From Rhodanobacter denitrificans (GTDB lineage: Bacteria > Pseudomonadota > Gammaproteobacteria > Xanthomonadales > Rhodanobacteraceae), in the NCBI GenBank assembly GCA_017848855.1, contig JAFIHF010000041.1, positions 62,001-126,000 of the forward strand: 64,000 nucleotides of DNA, read 5' to 3'. The position numbers and the translations under genes were made by a program. Under the pieces are notes generated by a model that saw nothing but the letters and a program-made list of their open reading frames with translations, was not told the origin of the DNA and searched no databases. This document shows, piece by piece, positions 36,884 to 45,636 of this stretch; position 1 is the stretch's first letter, and every line of letters starts with the position of its first letter.

Positions 36884-37672
36884 TTAGTTCTTAATCGGAG
36901 GTAATGGTCTTGGGTCAAAGTGTGAACCCATTGGATTGCTTTTTCTGAATTCACCAAGAATTTCCAAGGCCTTGCCATTTGCATTGGCTTTTTGCTCGGG
37001 CGACAGGGTGTGCGTAAACATCACCTCTCTCACGAAGCCTGCGCGCCAATCACCGCGCATCTCCGCTACGCGGGAAATCGCGTAGCCAAGTTCAGGATTT
37101 CCGAATTTTTTGCTACTGTCCAAATAAGATGCCAAGGTATTCAGCGCGAAGCCTGAGCCATTCATTCCTGCAGTTAGCAACTTGCCACTGGCTTCTGGGT
37201 CACCATGTGCAAATTGCCTTGCTGCCAACATGACCCCGGCGATCTGATCACCATGCGCAGCAGCAGCCTCTAAGATGACATCAGATGCAGCGGAGTAGGC
37301 TAGCCACTGCTGTTCATTGGGGAAGCCGTTACGATCAAGCCATTGCTGCTCTTCCCGGCTTTGAGCAACGAACGGATCACTTCCCATAGGTAAGCCGACT
37401 CGCGACTTCGGGATATTGGGGAATGGATCTATTCCAATAATCGGCTTCGGTGGCCCGCCCGTCACGGGAATGAAATAGTCTTGCTGTGTGCTGATGTCTT
37501 GAGCTTCGGAAGCTTTTTGTGAATCTCCGACAGTCGGCTTTGCTTTGGTGGTTGATGATTCCTGGCCAATTTGAACGGTTTTTTCTGGGGGGGCATCTGC
37601 ATGATGTTTAACAAGAAAAACTACGCCAAGAGCGCACGTCAACACGGATAGAGCAATCTGCCATTGCTTCAT
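36884..37672 (-). CDS. Anchored hypothetical protein with Sel1-like region (island)
   Basis: 262-aa protein, AT-richer than its surroundings. N-terminal membrane anchor (MKQWQIALSVLTCALGVVFL), a polar linker rich in Ser/Gln/Lys, then VTGGPPKPIIGIDPFPN. A helical C-terminal half has AAAHGDQIAGVMLAARQFAH and NGSGFALNTLASYLDSSKK, which recalls Sel1/TPR-type helix pairs. ATG 37672 has AAGGA about 10 bases before it; GTG 37690 is an alternative. Function unknown. Confidence 0.6.
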   Translation of the reverse strand: MKQWQIALSVLTCALGVVFLVKHHADAPPEKTVQIGQESSTTKAKPTVGDSQKASEAQDISTQQDYFIPVTGGPPKPIIGIDPFPNIPKSRVGLPMGSDPFVAQSREEQQWLDRNGFPNEQQWLAYSAASDVILEAAAAHGDQIAGVMLAARQFAHGDPEASGKLLTAGMNGSGFALNTLASYLDSSKKFGNPELGYAISRVAEMRGDWRAGFVREVMFTHTLSPEQKANANGKALEILGEFRKSNPMGSHFDPRPLPPIKN

Positions 37673-37890
37673 TCGTAAACATCCTTTCACACGGAATCTG
37701 TGGGCTCTCGAAACCTACCATGTCAATGCTCCGCGCATCAACCTGATTAGAGAGCAGTTTGAACAACCCGTTTCGCCGTCGGTGTATCGCATTCGAATGA
37801 TCCGGCAACGGTTCGCCGTTCGCCGGGTGTGCGTCTTGCCGGGGACTCGTGGCCGCCACGGCGCGCTGTGCATCGTGGCGAGACTTCCCC

Positions 37891-38165
37891 TCACGCCATC
37901 CCCATCGCGATCCGGTGTTTCGTCGTCAGCCGGCGCAGGTTGTGCGTGAAATTGATCAAGCCAAGGCACACGCCGCGCGCGCCAGCCCTGCGCAGCGCAA
38001 GGGACGGCCGCGCCGGAACAGGTCGATGCGTGCGAACACGTGCTCGATCCGCGCCCGCACCTTCGCACGTGCCGCGTTCCAGGCTTGCTGCTGTTTCGTC
38101 AGCGGCTGGTTCGCCTGCGCCTTGTGCATCGTGCGGTCCTTCAGGTCGTGGTCCCGGCAGCGCAA
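37891..38165 (-). pseudogene. IS5-type transposase C-terminal remnant, frameshifted
   Basis: One frame reads NQPLTKQQQAWNAARAKVRA followed by RIEHVFARIDL. After a shift another frame continues GVCLGLINFTHNLRRLTTKH. This matches the end of IS5/IS1182-like DDE transposases (KVRARVEHVF...NLAYNLRRL). The N-terminus, the catalytic D-D part and any inverted repeats are gone. It stops next to a GGTCAGAGTGCACTT motif. Confidence 0.7.
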
Positions 38166-38212
38166 CAGAGGTCAGAGTGCACTTCCCACCGCCCGAATTC
38201 ACCGACTGAAAA

Positions 38213-38352
38213 TCACCCCTTCCCCGCCACCGCCTGCGCCCGCCGCAGTACATGGGCCAGCGTGTTGATGTTGTCGGTCAGCCGAACGCTGAGCCGGATC
38301 AGCGATTCGGCCTCGGCCGGCTCGCTACCCACCTGCAGCGAGCCAGCCAACG
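38213..38352 (-). pseudogene. Duplicate of the FUSC gene 3' end
   Basis: About 45 codons, ending ESLIRLSVRLTDNINTLAHV then LRRAQAVAGKG and a stop. They match the last codons of the FUSC gene at 40908 (RLSDRLTDNINTLAHVLRRA then QAAAGKG) with a few substitutions. The preceding GGTCAG(A/AG)TGCACTTCC is duplicated too. The constant offset is 2695 bp, so the repeat brackets the AAA+ ATPase gene. Confidence 0.85.
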
Positions 38353-38359
38353 AAAGCAG

Positions 38360-38420
38360 GGGTCAGAGTGTACTTTCCGAAGCCAATACGACAGAAATTA
38401 CACTTTAACCCCCGGTTTTC
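38360..38420. repeat. GGGGTCAGAGTGTACTT inverted repeat
   Basis: GGGGTCAGAGTGTA and TACACTTTAACCCC (11 of 14 matching) enclose about 30 bp between the FUSC fragment and the AAA+ gene end. Related single motifs lie at 36118 (reverse), 38170 and 40863. Confidence 0.75.
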
Positions 38421-38447
38421 TTCACCTCCCATTGCTTTGGCGAATCT

Positions 38448-40664
38448 TCAGTGACTGAAGTCTTCCAGTGTCAATGTAATGGAGCTGGGGTCGCCGTTTT
38501 CCATCGCTCGAATGACGGCTTGCCGTTCAGCGTGCTCGATCCAGTTGCGTAGATCGCGCCCACTGCGACCGTGTGCGTGTCCAGCTAGGTGGTGGAGTTC
38601 ACTTGACAGGTCGAATGCAAGCGGCTTGTTGGCAAGCATGACGGCCAGCAGTTGGCGTAGCGCATCCTCATCCGGCAATGGAATTTCGATCTGACGCGGC
38701 AGGCGTGAGAGCACGGCAGGGTCGATCTGGTCGAGGCGGTTGGTCGCAGCCAGCACGAAGACATGCTGCGGGCTGGCTTTGGCCCCATCCATTTCCTGCA
38801 GGAGCTGGCCAACGATTTCGGTCATGATGCTGTCGTTGGACGCACCACGGGTCCCAGCGATAACGTCGATTTCATCGATGAACAGCAGCGCGGGTGCGGC
38901 TTCGCGCGCGAGGTCGAATAGTTCCTTGACCTTCTGCCCACTTTGCCCCAGCCAGCCCTGCTTGATGTCGGCGGTGGCGGCGGCTATGAAACGCAGACCG
39001 GTTTCGTTGGCCAAGGTGCGGGCGATTTGGGTTTTTCCGGTGCCTGGTGGTCCGTACAGCAGCAGGCCGCGCGGGACGGCGATGCCCTTGGTTTGGAACG
39101 CGTTGGCATGCGCCAGCATGCCGGCAGTAGCCTTCAGCTCTTTCAGCGTGACTGCTGGCAGGACGAGAGTGTCCCAGCGCGCATCGGATGCGGTGATGGT
39201 GCCGCTTTGCTGACGCAGGCTGGCGACATGCCGTTCGAGCAGGCTGTTGTCGAGCATGGCACCGGCATCAATGTCGCGCGCAAGTCGCTTGGCTACGCCG
39301 GCAAGATCGCGTCCGGAGATGCCTTCGGTCATGTTGCCTGCGTCTTGTGGCAGCGCCGTTGTTACCCCCAGTTCGGCCAAGGCGGCGCTGAGGATAGCCA
39401 CGCGCTGGGGCGTATCCGGCAGGCCGATCGAGACTTGTTCTTCGAATCGGGAGAGAACGGCAGGGTCGATCAGATCCTGGCGATTGGTCGCGCCCACCAC
39501 CAAAACGCTGGATTGCTTGCTGAAGCCATCCCATTGGGCGATGAAGGTGTTGATCACGTCCTCGGTATTTTTATCGGTATTGACTGCGCCGCGTCTGGAA
39601 AACACGCCGTCGCACTCGTCCACGAAAAGCACCGCACGGGGTTCGGCAAGCGCTTTGTTCCACAAGGCCTTGACCCGCTCGCCGCTTTCACCAATGTAGG
39701 TGGCTTTCAGATCGGGCAGGGTCAACGGGAAAAACGCGCAGCCCATGCTGTCAGCCAGCGCTTTTGCAATCAATGTCTTGCCGGTGCCCGGCGGGCCGTA
39801 GAGCAGCAGTCCACGCGGAGCGGTGGGTTTCCCTGCGGAGAAGTCTGCCGCCATGGCCATCAACCTGCGTTTGGTTGCATCCGGCAGGATCGTGCCTTTC
39901 CAGGCATCTTCCGGATTCAGTGCCTGCGCAGGCGTGTTGCGCTTGGAGCGCAAGGTGCGGTCGCGCTCGGCTTTTTCGCCGGAATGCAGGAACAGATCGC
40001 AGAGCGCATCGAACTCATGCGCCAACGTTTTGACTTCGTCCGACAGCGGGGGCAAGGCGTTGTTCTGGTAGAGATCCCTGAACCATGCAATCACCGGCAG
40101 CTTGCCTTCGGTTCGCATCGGGATGAGGACGGCGCCGTTGCCTTTGGCGTCGCTGACGGCCACCACGATGTCGCCTGGCTCGATGCTGCGACCGCTTTTC
40201 CATTGCGCCCAACCAAACCCGGACGCGCTGTCTTGCACCTGCGCGCAGACATATTGATCGGGGAACTCCCCCTCCATCTGGCGGGATTCCAGGCGCATCA
40301 GGCTGAAGCGATGTCTGGCCAAAGACAGCCGAGGCAAGACAAGGAGTTCGAAGGCAACTGCCGCAGCGATGGCAGTGAGATAGGGCCAGTAGCCAATGAT
40401 GGGCAACTGGAACCCTGCTTTTGGCAGCAGTAACCATGTCAGCACCATCACCACGAGGCTCCATTTGGACGGCGTCAGTAGCGGAACCGGCTGTGATTTT
40501 TCGGCGAGGGACGCCATTGGGCGCAGTATTCGCCGCAGTCTGCGGGTGGCGAAGTGCGCGCGTAGCGTACCGTCGATACGCTGGGAGAAGGCTCTTAGCT
40601 GGGCTTCTGCCGCCTGGGGAGAGGATGGTTTGCCTGCGTGTTTAAGCGTGGCGGGGGAAGGCAT
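38448..40664 (-). CDS. Membrane-anchored double-AAA+ ATPase (Cdc48-like)
   Basis: 738-aa protein. Basic N-terminus, two membrane segments (about 66-82 and 86-110), a soluble region (about 120-245), then two complete AAA+ modules. Walker A GPPGTGKT at 290-297 and 538-545; Walker B VLFVDE (345-350) and LLFIDE (593-598). Arg fingers at R406 and R654 (DPAVLSR). Pore-loop aromatics YIGES (about 323) and WLGQS (about 571). This is the layout of a two-ring unfoldase facing one membrane. Substrate and role are unknown; no protease is adjacent. Its DNA is less GC-rich than the chromosome around it. Confidence 0.85.
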   Translation of the reverse strand: MPSPATLKHAGKPSSPQAAEAQLRAFSQRIDGTLRAHFATRRLRRILRPMASLAEKSQPVPLLTPSKWSLVVMVLTWLLLPKAGFQLPIIGYWPYLTAIAAAVAFELLVLPRLSLARHRFSLMRLESRQMEGEFPDQYVCAQVQDSASGFGWAQWKSGRSIEPGDIVVAVSDAKGNGAVLIPMRTEGKLPVIAWFRDLYQNNALPPLSDEVKTLAHEFDALCDLFLHSGEKAERDRTLRSKRNTPAQALNPEDAWKGTILPDATKRRLMAMAADFSAGKPTAPRGLLLYGPPGTGKTLIAKALADSMGCAFFPLTLPDLKATYIGESGERVKALWNKALAEPRAVLFVDECDGVFSRRGAVNTDKNTEDVINTFIAQWDGFSKQSSVLVVGATNRQDLIDPAVLSRFEEQVSIGLPDTPQRVAILSAALAELGVTTALPQDAGNMTEGISGRDLAGVAKRLARDIDAGAMLDNSLLERHVASLRQQSGTITASDARWDTLVLPAVTLKELKATAGMLAHANAFQTKGIAVPRGLLLYGPPGTGKTQIARTLANETGLRFIAAATADIKQGWLGQSGQKVKELFDLAREAAPALLFIDEIDVIAGTRGASNDSIMTEIVGQLLQEMDGAKASPQHVFVLAATNRLDQIDPAVLSRLPRQIEIPLPDEDALRQLLAVMLANKPLAFDLSSELHHLAGHAHGRSGRDLRNWIEHAERQAVIRAMENGDPSSITLTLEDFSH

Positions 40665-40794
40665 GATTGCAGGTTGCTCCTGTGTCTGGGGCGTGCTTGG
40701 CGATCCGTTGCTATTTTAAGGCAATGCTGAAAAAGCCCGCCTTGGACCTTTTCAGCGTTGCTGAGTCCGGCACAGGTCCAGACTCGGCTGACGC

Positions 40795-40822
40795 CGGATC
40801 AAGCACTGGCGTGCTTGATCCG
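40795..40822. repeat. CGGATCAAGCAC hairpin
   Basis: Perfect 12-bp arms CGGATCAAGCAC / GTGCTTGATCCG with loop TGGC in the gap between the FUSC gene end (40908) and the AAA+ gene start (40664). Next to it lies CAGGCAAAAACAGG-type sequence and the GGGGTCAGAATGCACTT motif. Confidence 0.75.
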
Positions 40823-40907
40823 CAGGCGCGCCATCAAAAACAGGCAAAAACAGGAAAACAGGGGGGTCAGAATGCACTTCCCCCTACCCGAATCCGTCGC
40901 CTAAAAA

Positions 40908-42983
40908 TCACCCCTTCCCCGCCGCCGCCTGCGCCCGCCGCAGCACATGGGCCAGCGTGTTGATGTTGTCGGTCAGCCTGTCGCTGAGCCGGATCAGCGA
41001 TTCGGCCTCGGCCGGCGCTTCGGTCTGCACCAGTGAGCCAGCCAGCGCCTGCTGCAGCGCGCGCAGGTCGGGCAGGCCATCCGGGGCGCGTTGTTCGCGC
41101 AGCGCATCGGCGATGGATTGCACTGCGTCCGCGCAGGTGGCGACGAAGGCGCTTGCGGCGGCGGGGCGCGAGGGCGAGGCGTCGCCCAGCGCTTCCAGCG
41201 CCATCGCGCTGCGCGCCAGCCGGTTGCCGTGGGCCAGCAGCGCGCGCGCCAGTTCCAGCAGTGCTGACGGCGTGGCCGGTTCCACCCGCATGCGTTCGAT
41301 CGAGGCCTGCGCGTTGGTGCGCGCCAGCCGCGCCAGCGTGCGCGCCTCGCGCCGCACGTCGCCTTGCCCGGGCCGGGCAAGCGCGCGCAGGTAGCCGGCG
41401 TAGGCGTCCAGCATGTCGGCGAGCGCGGCGCGGGCGTGGGTGCGTTCCCAGGTGGGCCAGACCACGTAGGCGAGCATGGCCATGCCGCAGCCCAGCGCGG
41501 TGTTGACCACGCGGTCCATCACCGCCACGCCGGAGTCGACGCCTTCGAACGAGAGCAGGATCACCACGGTGCCGGTGAGCGCCGCCACCGCGATGCCGTA
41601 GTGCGCGTTGGCCAGCCAGCGGAAGGCCATGCACAGCAGCGCCATCAGCGCGAGGTGCGCCCACGGCTGCGCCGGGGTGACCAGCAGCAGCGCGGTGGTG
41701 AGCACCAGGCCGAGCACGGTGCCGACCACGCGCAGCAGGCCGAAGTTGAAGGTGGCGGCGAAGTCCGGGCGCAGCACGATTGCGGTGGTCATCGGCAGCC
41801 AGTAGCCGTGCGGCAGCTTGAGCGCGCGGGCGAGCAGCAGCGCCGCGCTGAGGCAGATCGCCATGCGCACGGCGTGGCGGAACGCCACCGAGCGCGGGGT
41901 GAGGTTGGCGCGCAGCACGGCGCGGATCGCGCCGCTCTGCAGCGGACGCGGCAGTTGCGTCTCCTCCGCTTCCGCGCGCAGCTCGCCGCGGCTGCCCGCC
42001 CAGTTCGCGTTGCGCACCGCGGCGGCCAGCTGGCCGTCCAGCGCGCGCCAGTGCGGGGCCAGCGCATCGGCCGCGGCCGTGCCGCCGGGTCTGCTCGCCG
42101 CGTTTCGGCGCAGCGCTTCGAGCGCCTGTTCCGCCGGCTGCGGCGGCTCGGTGGTTTCCAGCGCGTGCGCGATCGCCTCCAGCACGCGCGCGGCATCCTC
42201 GCGCTGGCGCGCGTACGCGGCGGGGTCGGCATGCAGCTCGGCCATCGCCATCAGTTCCAGCCGGATGCGCTCGGCCAGCTCCAGCAGCACGGTGAATGCT
42301 TCCATCGCGCGGCCGTGCGCGCGGTAGCGGCCGAGCAGGGTGTGCTGCAGCTCGGTCATCGCTTCGGTGAGCGCGGGATTCGCGGCGTCGTCGCGGCCGC
42401 GCTGGCGCGCCAGCGCGGCGAGGCCGGCGTACAGCCCGGCCAGCGCGCGGCGCTCCGGCAGGAAGCGCTGCAGCGGCCACGCCGCCAGCGCGAACAGGGT
42501 GAGCAGCAGGCCGCCGCAGACGATCGCGCCGGCGGCGGCCAGCGCCGCCCCGGGCGCGATCGGCGAGGCGGCGGCGATCACCAGCAGGATCATGCTGGTC
42601 ATGCCCACGCGCGCGGCGTCCACGCCGAACACCACCAGCATGCCGCCGCAGAAGCCGAACGCGGCGGTGGCCAGCAGCATCGGCAGCAACTGGCCGCCGA
42701 TGGTGAAGCCCAGCAGCGCCGCCAGGCCCGCCGCCAGCGTGGCCAGCAGCAGCCGGCGCATGCGCTGGCGGTACGGGCCGGGCTGGTCGGAGAACATCGT
42801 GTCCAGCGCGCCGGCGCCCACGCCCAGGCCCACCTGCGGATAACCCGTGGCCAGCCCCACGCCCAGCGGCAGCACCACCGCGAGGGTATTGCGCAGCACC
42901 ACCCACAGCGGCACGTCCGGACGCTTGATGCGCGTCAGGCTCTCGATGAGGTGGGCGCGCAGGGAGTAGGCGCTGGAGGGCAT
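40908..42983 (-). CDS. FUSC-family inner membrane transporter (AaeB/YccS-like)
   Basis: 691-aa protein with two six-helix-type hydrophobic blocks (about 25-160 and 365-490), each followed by a soluble helical region. It has FSDQPGPYRQRMRRLLLATL near the N-terminus and RLPHGYWLPMTTAIVLRPDF-like KLPHGYWLPMTTAIVLRPDF at the second block. FUSC proteins export aromatic acids or similar compounds. ATG 42983 is used, although upstream is repeat DNA (GAGGAGTGAG) without a clear ribosome-binding site. Its last 45 codons are duplicated at 38213. Confidence 0.88.
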   Translation of the reverse strand: MPSSAYSLRAHLIESLTRIKRPDVPLWVVLRNTLAVVLPLGVGLATGYPQVGLGVGAGALDTMFSDQPGPYRQRMRRLLLATLAAGLAALLGFTIGGQLLPMLLATAAFGFCGGMLVVFGVDAARVGMTSMILLVIAAASPIAPGAALAAAGAIVCGGLLLTLFALAAWPLQRFLPERRALAGLYAGLAALARQRGRDDAANPALTEAMTELQHTLLGRYRAHGRAMEAFTVLLELAERIRLELMAMAELHADPAAYARQREDAARVLEAIAHALETTEPPQPAEQALEALRRNAASRPGGTAAADALAPHWRALDGQLAAAVRNANWAGSRGELRAEAEETQLPRPLQSGAIRAVLRANLTPRSVAFRHAVRMAICLSAALLLARALKLPHGYWLPMTTAIVLRPDFAATFNFGLLRVVGTVLGLVLTTALLLVTPAQPWAHLALMALLCMAFRWLANAHYGIAVAALTGTVVILLSFEGVDSGVAVMDRVVNTALGCGMAMLAYVVWPTWERTHARAALADMLDAYAGYLRALARPGQGDVRREARTLARLARTNAQASIERMRVEPATPSALLELARALLAHGNRLARSAMALEALGDASPSRPAAASAFVATCADAVQSIADALREQRAPDGLPDLRALQQALAGSLVQTEAPAEAESLIRLSDRLTDNINTLAHVLRRAQAAAGKG

Positions 42984-42989
42984 CAAGGA

Positions 42990-43130
42990 GAGGAGTGAGT
43001 GGAGAGGAGTGAGGAGTGAGAGAAGAGCGGGCGTGTGCTCCTTTGCCTGGGGAGAAGTGAGGCACTTGTGGGGGAGGCGGAGCGAGCCAGGCTTTTACTC
43101 ACTCCTCACTCCTCTCCACTCACTCCTCGC
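42990..43130. repeat. GAGGAGTGAG inverted repeats between FUSC and efpL
   Basis: GAGTGGAGAGGAGTGAGGAG (from 42996) and CTCACTCCTCACTCCTCTCC (from 43098) form inverted arms. The same family occurs at 17.93-17.99, 34.10-34.19 and 43.70-43.74 kb. Confidence 0.75.
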
Positions 43131-43134
43131 TCTC

Positions 43135-43698
43135 TCAGGCTCGGCCGGCGAACTCGCCGGTCAGCGTGTTCACCCACACCTTCTCGTCGTTGGTGATGTA
43201 CTCGGGCACCTGGATTTCCACGCCGGTGTTGAGCTTGGCCGGCTTGGTGCGCTTGGTGGCGCTGGCGCCCTTCAGCTCGGGCGCGGTGTCGACCACGGTG
43301 AGCACCACGCTGGTGGGCACCTGCAGGCCCACCGGGGCTTCGTCGATCAGCTGCACGTAGTAGCCTTCCACGTCCTCGACGATGTAGCCGGCGTTGTCGC
43401 CCACCAGCTCGGGGCCGAGCAGGTACTGGGTGTAGTCCTCCGCGTCCATGAACACGTAGGCGTCGCCGTCCTTGTAGGAGAAGTTCGCGGCGCGGCGCAC
43501 CAGGTCCATCTCCTTGAGGTCGTCGTCGGCGCGCAGGCTGAGGTCGAACTTGCGCCCGCCGGGGATGGAGTAGAGCGTGAAGCGGAAGGTGACGTTGCCG
43601 CCGCGCGCGGTGGGCGAGCTGCGCTCGATGTCGCGCACCTGGTACACGGTGCCTTCGTGCTCGACCACGTTGCCTTTCTTGACGTCGGAAGCTTTCAT
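43135..43698 (-). CDS. efpL: Elongation factor P-like protein EfpL (YeiP)
   Basis: 187-aa EF-P paralogue. Instead of the PGKGxA loop with modifiable Lys, it has [16 protein letters not shown], the SPTARG tip loop of YeiP/Efp[21 protein letters not shown] and the terminal [17 protein letters not shown] also match EfpL. It rescues ribosomes stalled at proline and related motifs without lysine modification. Flanked by short inverted repeats on both sides. Confidence 0.9.
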   Translation of the reverse strand: MKASDVKKGNVVEHEGTVYQVRDIERSSPTARGGNVTFRFTLYSIPGGRKFDLSLRADDDLKEMDLVRRAANFSYKDGDAYVFMDAEDYTQYLLGPELVGDNAGYIVEDVEGYYVQLIDEAPVGLQVPTSVVLTVVDTAPELKGASATKRTKPAKLNTGVEIQVPEYITNDEKVWVNTLTGEFAGRA

Positions 43699-43762
43699 AA
43701 GTCAGAAGTGAGTGAATTAGGAGTGAGGAGTGAGAGAAGAGCAAGGCGTGGCCTTTCGGGCC

Positions 43763-43842
43763 GTCATTCCCGCGAACGCGGGAATCCATCTTCGTGCCGT
43801 GCTGCCGAGAGCAAAATGGATTCCCGCTTGCGCGGGAATGAC
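43763..43842. repeat. Paired ATTCCC-N8-GGGAAT repeats
   Basis: ATTCCCGCGAACGCGGGAAT (43766-43785) and ATTCCCGCTTGCGCGGGAAT (43820-43839) are two hairpins arranged as an inverted pair (GTC...CCAT / ATGG...GAC). ATTCCC-N8-GGGAAT is the form of the dRS3 repeat known from Neisseria. Confidence 0.85.
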
Positions 43843-43856
43843 GCCGGGAGCGCGGG

Positions 43857-44624
43857 TTATTTCGGCTGCAAGCGCACCGCGCCGTCCAGACGGATCGTCT
43901 CGCCGTTGATGTAGCGGTTGGTGAGGATGAAGGCCACGGTGGCGGCGAATTCCTCCGGCTTGCCGAGGCGCGAGGGGAACGGGATCGAGGCGCTGAGCGA
44001 CTGCTGCACGGCCTCGGGCATGCCATCCACCATCGGCGTCCAGAAGATGCCCGGCGCGATGGTGGCGACGCGGATGCCGAAGCGCGACAGCTCGCGCGCC
44101 ATCGGCAGGGTCATGCCGACCACGCCGCCCTTGGACGCGGAGTAGGCGGCCTGGCCGATCTGGCCCTCGAAGGCGGCGACGGAAGCGGTGTTGACGATCA
44201 CGCCGCGCTCGCCGTCCTCGCCCGCCTCGTTGCCCTGCATCAGCGCCGCGCCGGCCTTGGCCACGTTGAAGCTGCCGACCAGGTTCACCATCACGGTGCT
44301 GGCGAAAGTGTTGAGCGCCATCGGGCCTTCCTTGCCCAGCACGCGGCCGGCGCCGAGGATGCCGGCGCAGTTCATCACCACGTTCAAGCCGCCCATCGCT
44401 TCGCGCGCGGCGGCGACGTTGGCGGCCACGCCGTCCTCGCTGGTGACGTCGGTGCGGAAGAAGCGCGCGGCGGCGCCGAGTTCCTTCGCCGCGGCCTGGC
44501 CCTTGTCCTCGTTGACGTCGAACAGCGCCACCTGCGCGCCGTGCGCCACGAGGTGCTGCGCCACCGCGTGGCCGAGACCGGAGGCGCCGCCGGTGATGAT
44601 CGCCTTGACCTGATTGAGCTGCAT
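43857..44624 (-). CDS. SDR dehydrogenase, 3-hydroxyacyl-CoA dehydrogenase type 2-like
   Basis: 255-aa short-chain dehydrogenase. NAD site AIITGGASGLGHAVAQHLVA, Asp of the NAD type in VALFDVNEDKG, NCAGI, Ser in VNTASVAAFEGQIG and catalytic YSASKGG. APGIFWTPMVDGMPE and the terminal NGETIRLDGAVRL resemble HSD17B10/FadB2 enzymes of branched-chain and fatty acid oxidation. ATG 44624 is the family start. Confidence 0.87.
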   Translation of the reverse strand: MQLNQVKAIITGGASGLGHAVAQHLVAHGAQVALFDVNEDKGQAAAKELGAAARFFRTDVTSEDGVAANVAAAREAMGGLNVVMNCAGILGAGRVLGKEGPMALNTFASTVMVNLVGSFNVAKAGAALMQGNEAGEDGERGVIVNTASVAAFEGQIGQAAYSASKGGVVGMTLPMARELSRFGIRVATIAPGIFWTPMVDGMPEAVQQSLSASIPFPSRLGKPEEFAATVAFILTNRYINGETIRLDGAVRLQPK

Positions 44625-44829
44625 GGGAAATCCCCGAAACCGAATGCCGAAAGGCGACCATGTTAGCCGAGCGGCGGCGGTTGCTGCAGGCTGAACGCGA
44701 AACCCGCCGGGCCGGCGCGGTTCATGCCGGATTGGGCCGGCCCGGGCGAGTTTTGTGCCGGGTCGCACAGGGGCATCGGGCGGCCGCCGGTACGATGCGG
44801 GGCCGATGGTTCATCGAGTGGAGATCGAC

Positions 44830-45276
44830 ATGAAGAAGCTGCTGAGTCTGCCCATGGTGTGCGGCGCGATGCTGGCGCTGGCCAGCGGCTCCGCATTGGC
44901 GCAGGACCACGGGCATGGCCATGGCCGCGGGCATGATCGCCAGCAGGACGACGGCGATCGCGGCCGCTGGCGCGACGATGGCGATGCCCGTTACGTCCGT
45001 TATGGCGACGACGACCATGGCCACGGGCATGGTCACGGCCATGCCTATGGCCACTACAAGAACTGGCACGACCGCGGCGAGCACGAGGGCTGGTACCGGC
45101 GCGGCGGCTATCTGCCGGTGGAATACCGCAGCACGCGTTACGTGGTGTACGACTGGCGCGACGCTCGCCTGCGCGAGCCGCCGCCCGGCTACCGTTGGGT
45201 GCGCAGCGACAACGGCGACTTCCTGCTGGTGGCGATCGCCACGGGTGTGATCGTCGACCTGCTGCTCAGCCACTAG
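44830..45276 (+). CDS. RcnB-like His-rich periplasmic protein
   Basis: 148-aa protein with a signal peptide (LLSLPMVCGAMLALASGSAL, then AQ). A His/Gly/Asp-rich stretch (DHGHGHGRGHDRQ, DDDHGHGHGHGHAYGHYKNW) is followed by the RcnB tail YVVYDWRDARLREPPPGYRW and VAIATGVIVDLLL. RcnB helps nickel/cobalt homeostasis in E. coli; here the His repeats suggest divalent metal binding. GGAG precedes the start. No rcnA or rcnR is visible. Confidence 0.85.
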   Translation: MKKLLSLPMVCGAMLALASGSALAQDHGHGHGRGHDRQQDDGDRGRWRDDGDARYVRYGDDDHGHGHGHGHAYGHYKNWHDRGEHEGWYRRGGYLPVEYRSTRYVVYDWRDARLREPPPGYRWVRSDNGDFLLVAIATGVIVDLLLSH

Positions 45277-45289
45277 GGACGGTCTGATT

Positions 45290-45520
45290 TTGCTCGTCAT
45301 CCCAGCGAAAGCTGGGATCCAGTGCCTGCAGATCATTAAACGCAAAGACGCTGATTCCTGCTTTCGCACACTGCTGTCCGGAATATCCGATGTTTCAGTT
45401 CGCAGACTCCAAGCACCGCAGGCTCTCGCTTTGAACAACGAAGCCGAGCGACTTGAATTCGCGCAAGCGCAGACTAGTGAGTCCCTCTCCCTCCGGGAGA
45501 GGGTGCCGGCAGGCGGGTGA
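45290..45520. repeat. Mosaic intergenic repeat, partial copy D
   Basis: Begins with CATCCCAGCGAAAGCTGGGAT hairpin, then GTCCGGAATAT, TTCGCAGACTCCAAGCACCG, GAAGCCGAGCGACTTGAATT and CCCTCTCCCTCCGGGAGAGG. The same modules occur at 48.77-48.93 (reverse) and 59.22-59.38 kb. It fills the 360-bp gap between the rcnB-like gene and the convergent GNAT. Confidence 0.75.
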
Positions 45521-45636
45521 GGGTTCGGGCGAAGCGAGGCGTTTCGGCAAGTCCGAACACTCTCCCCCGGCCCCTCTGGGGCCAGCCTGCATGGATGGCG
45601 TAACGGCGCGTCCGCGATGCGGGCACGCCGGTTTCG

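Noticed and set aside
37891..38165. Intact IS5 element
   Set aside because: Only a frameshifted C-terminal piece of the transposase remains and no terminal inverted repeats are visible.
36110..40890. Integrative element with its own integrase
   Set aside because: No tyrosine or serine recombinase frame exists in the interval; only the direct repeat of the FUSC end supports insertion.
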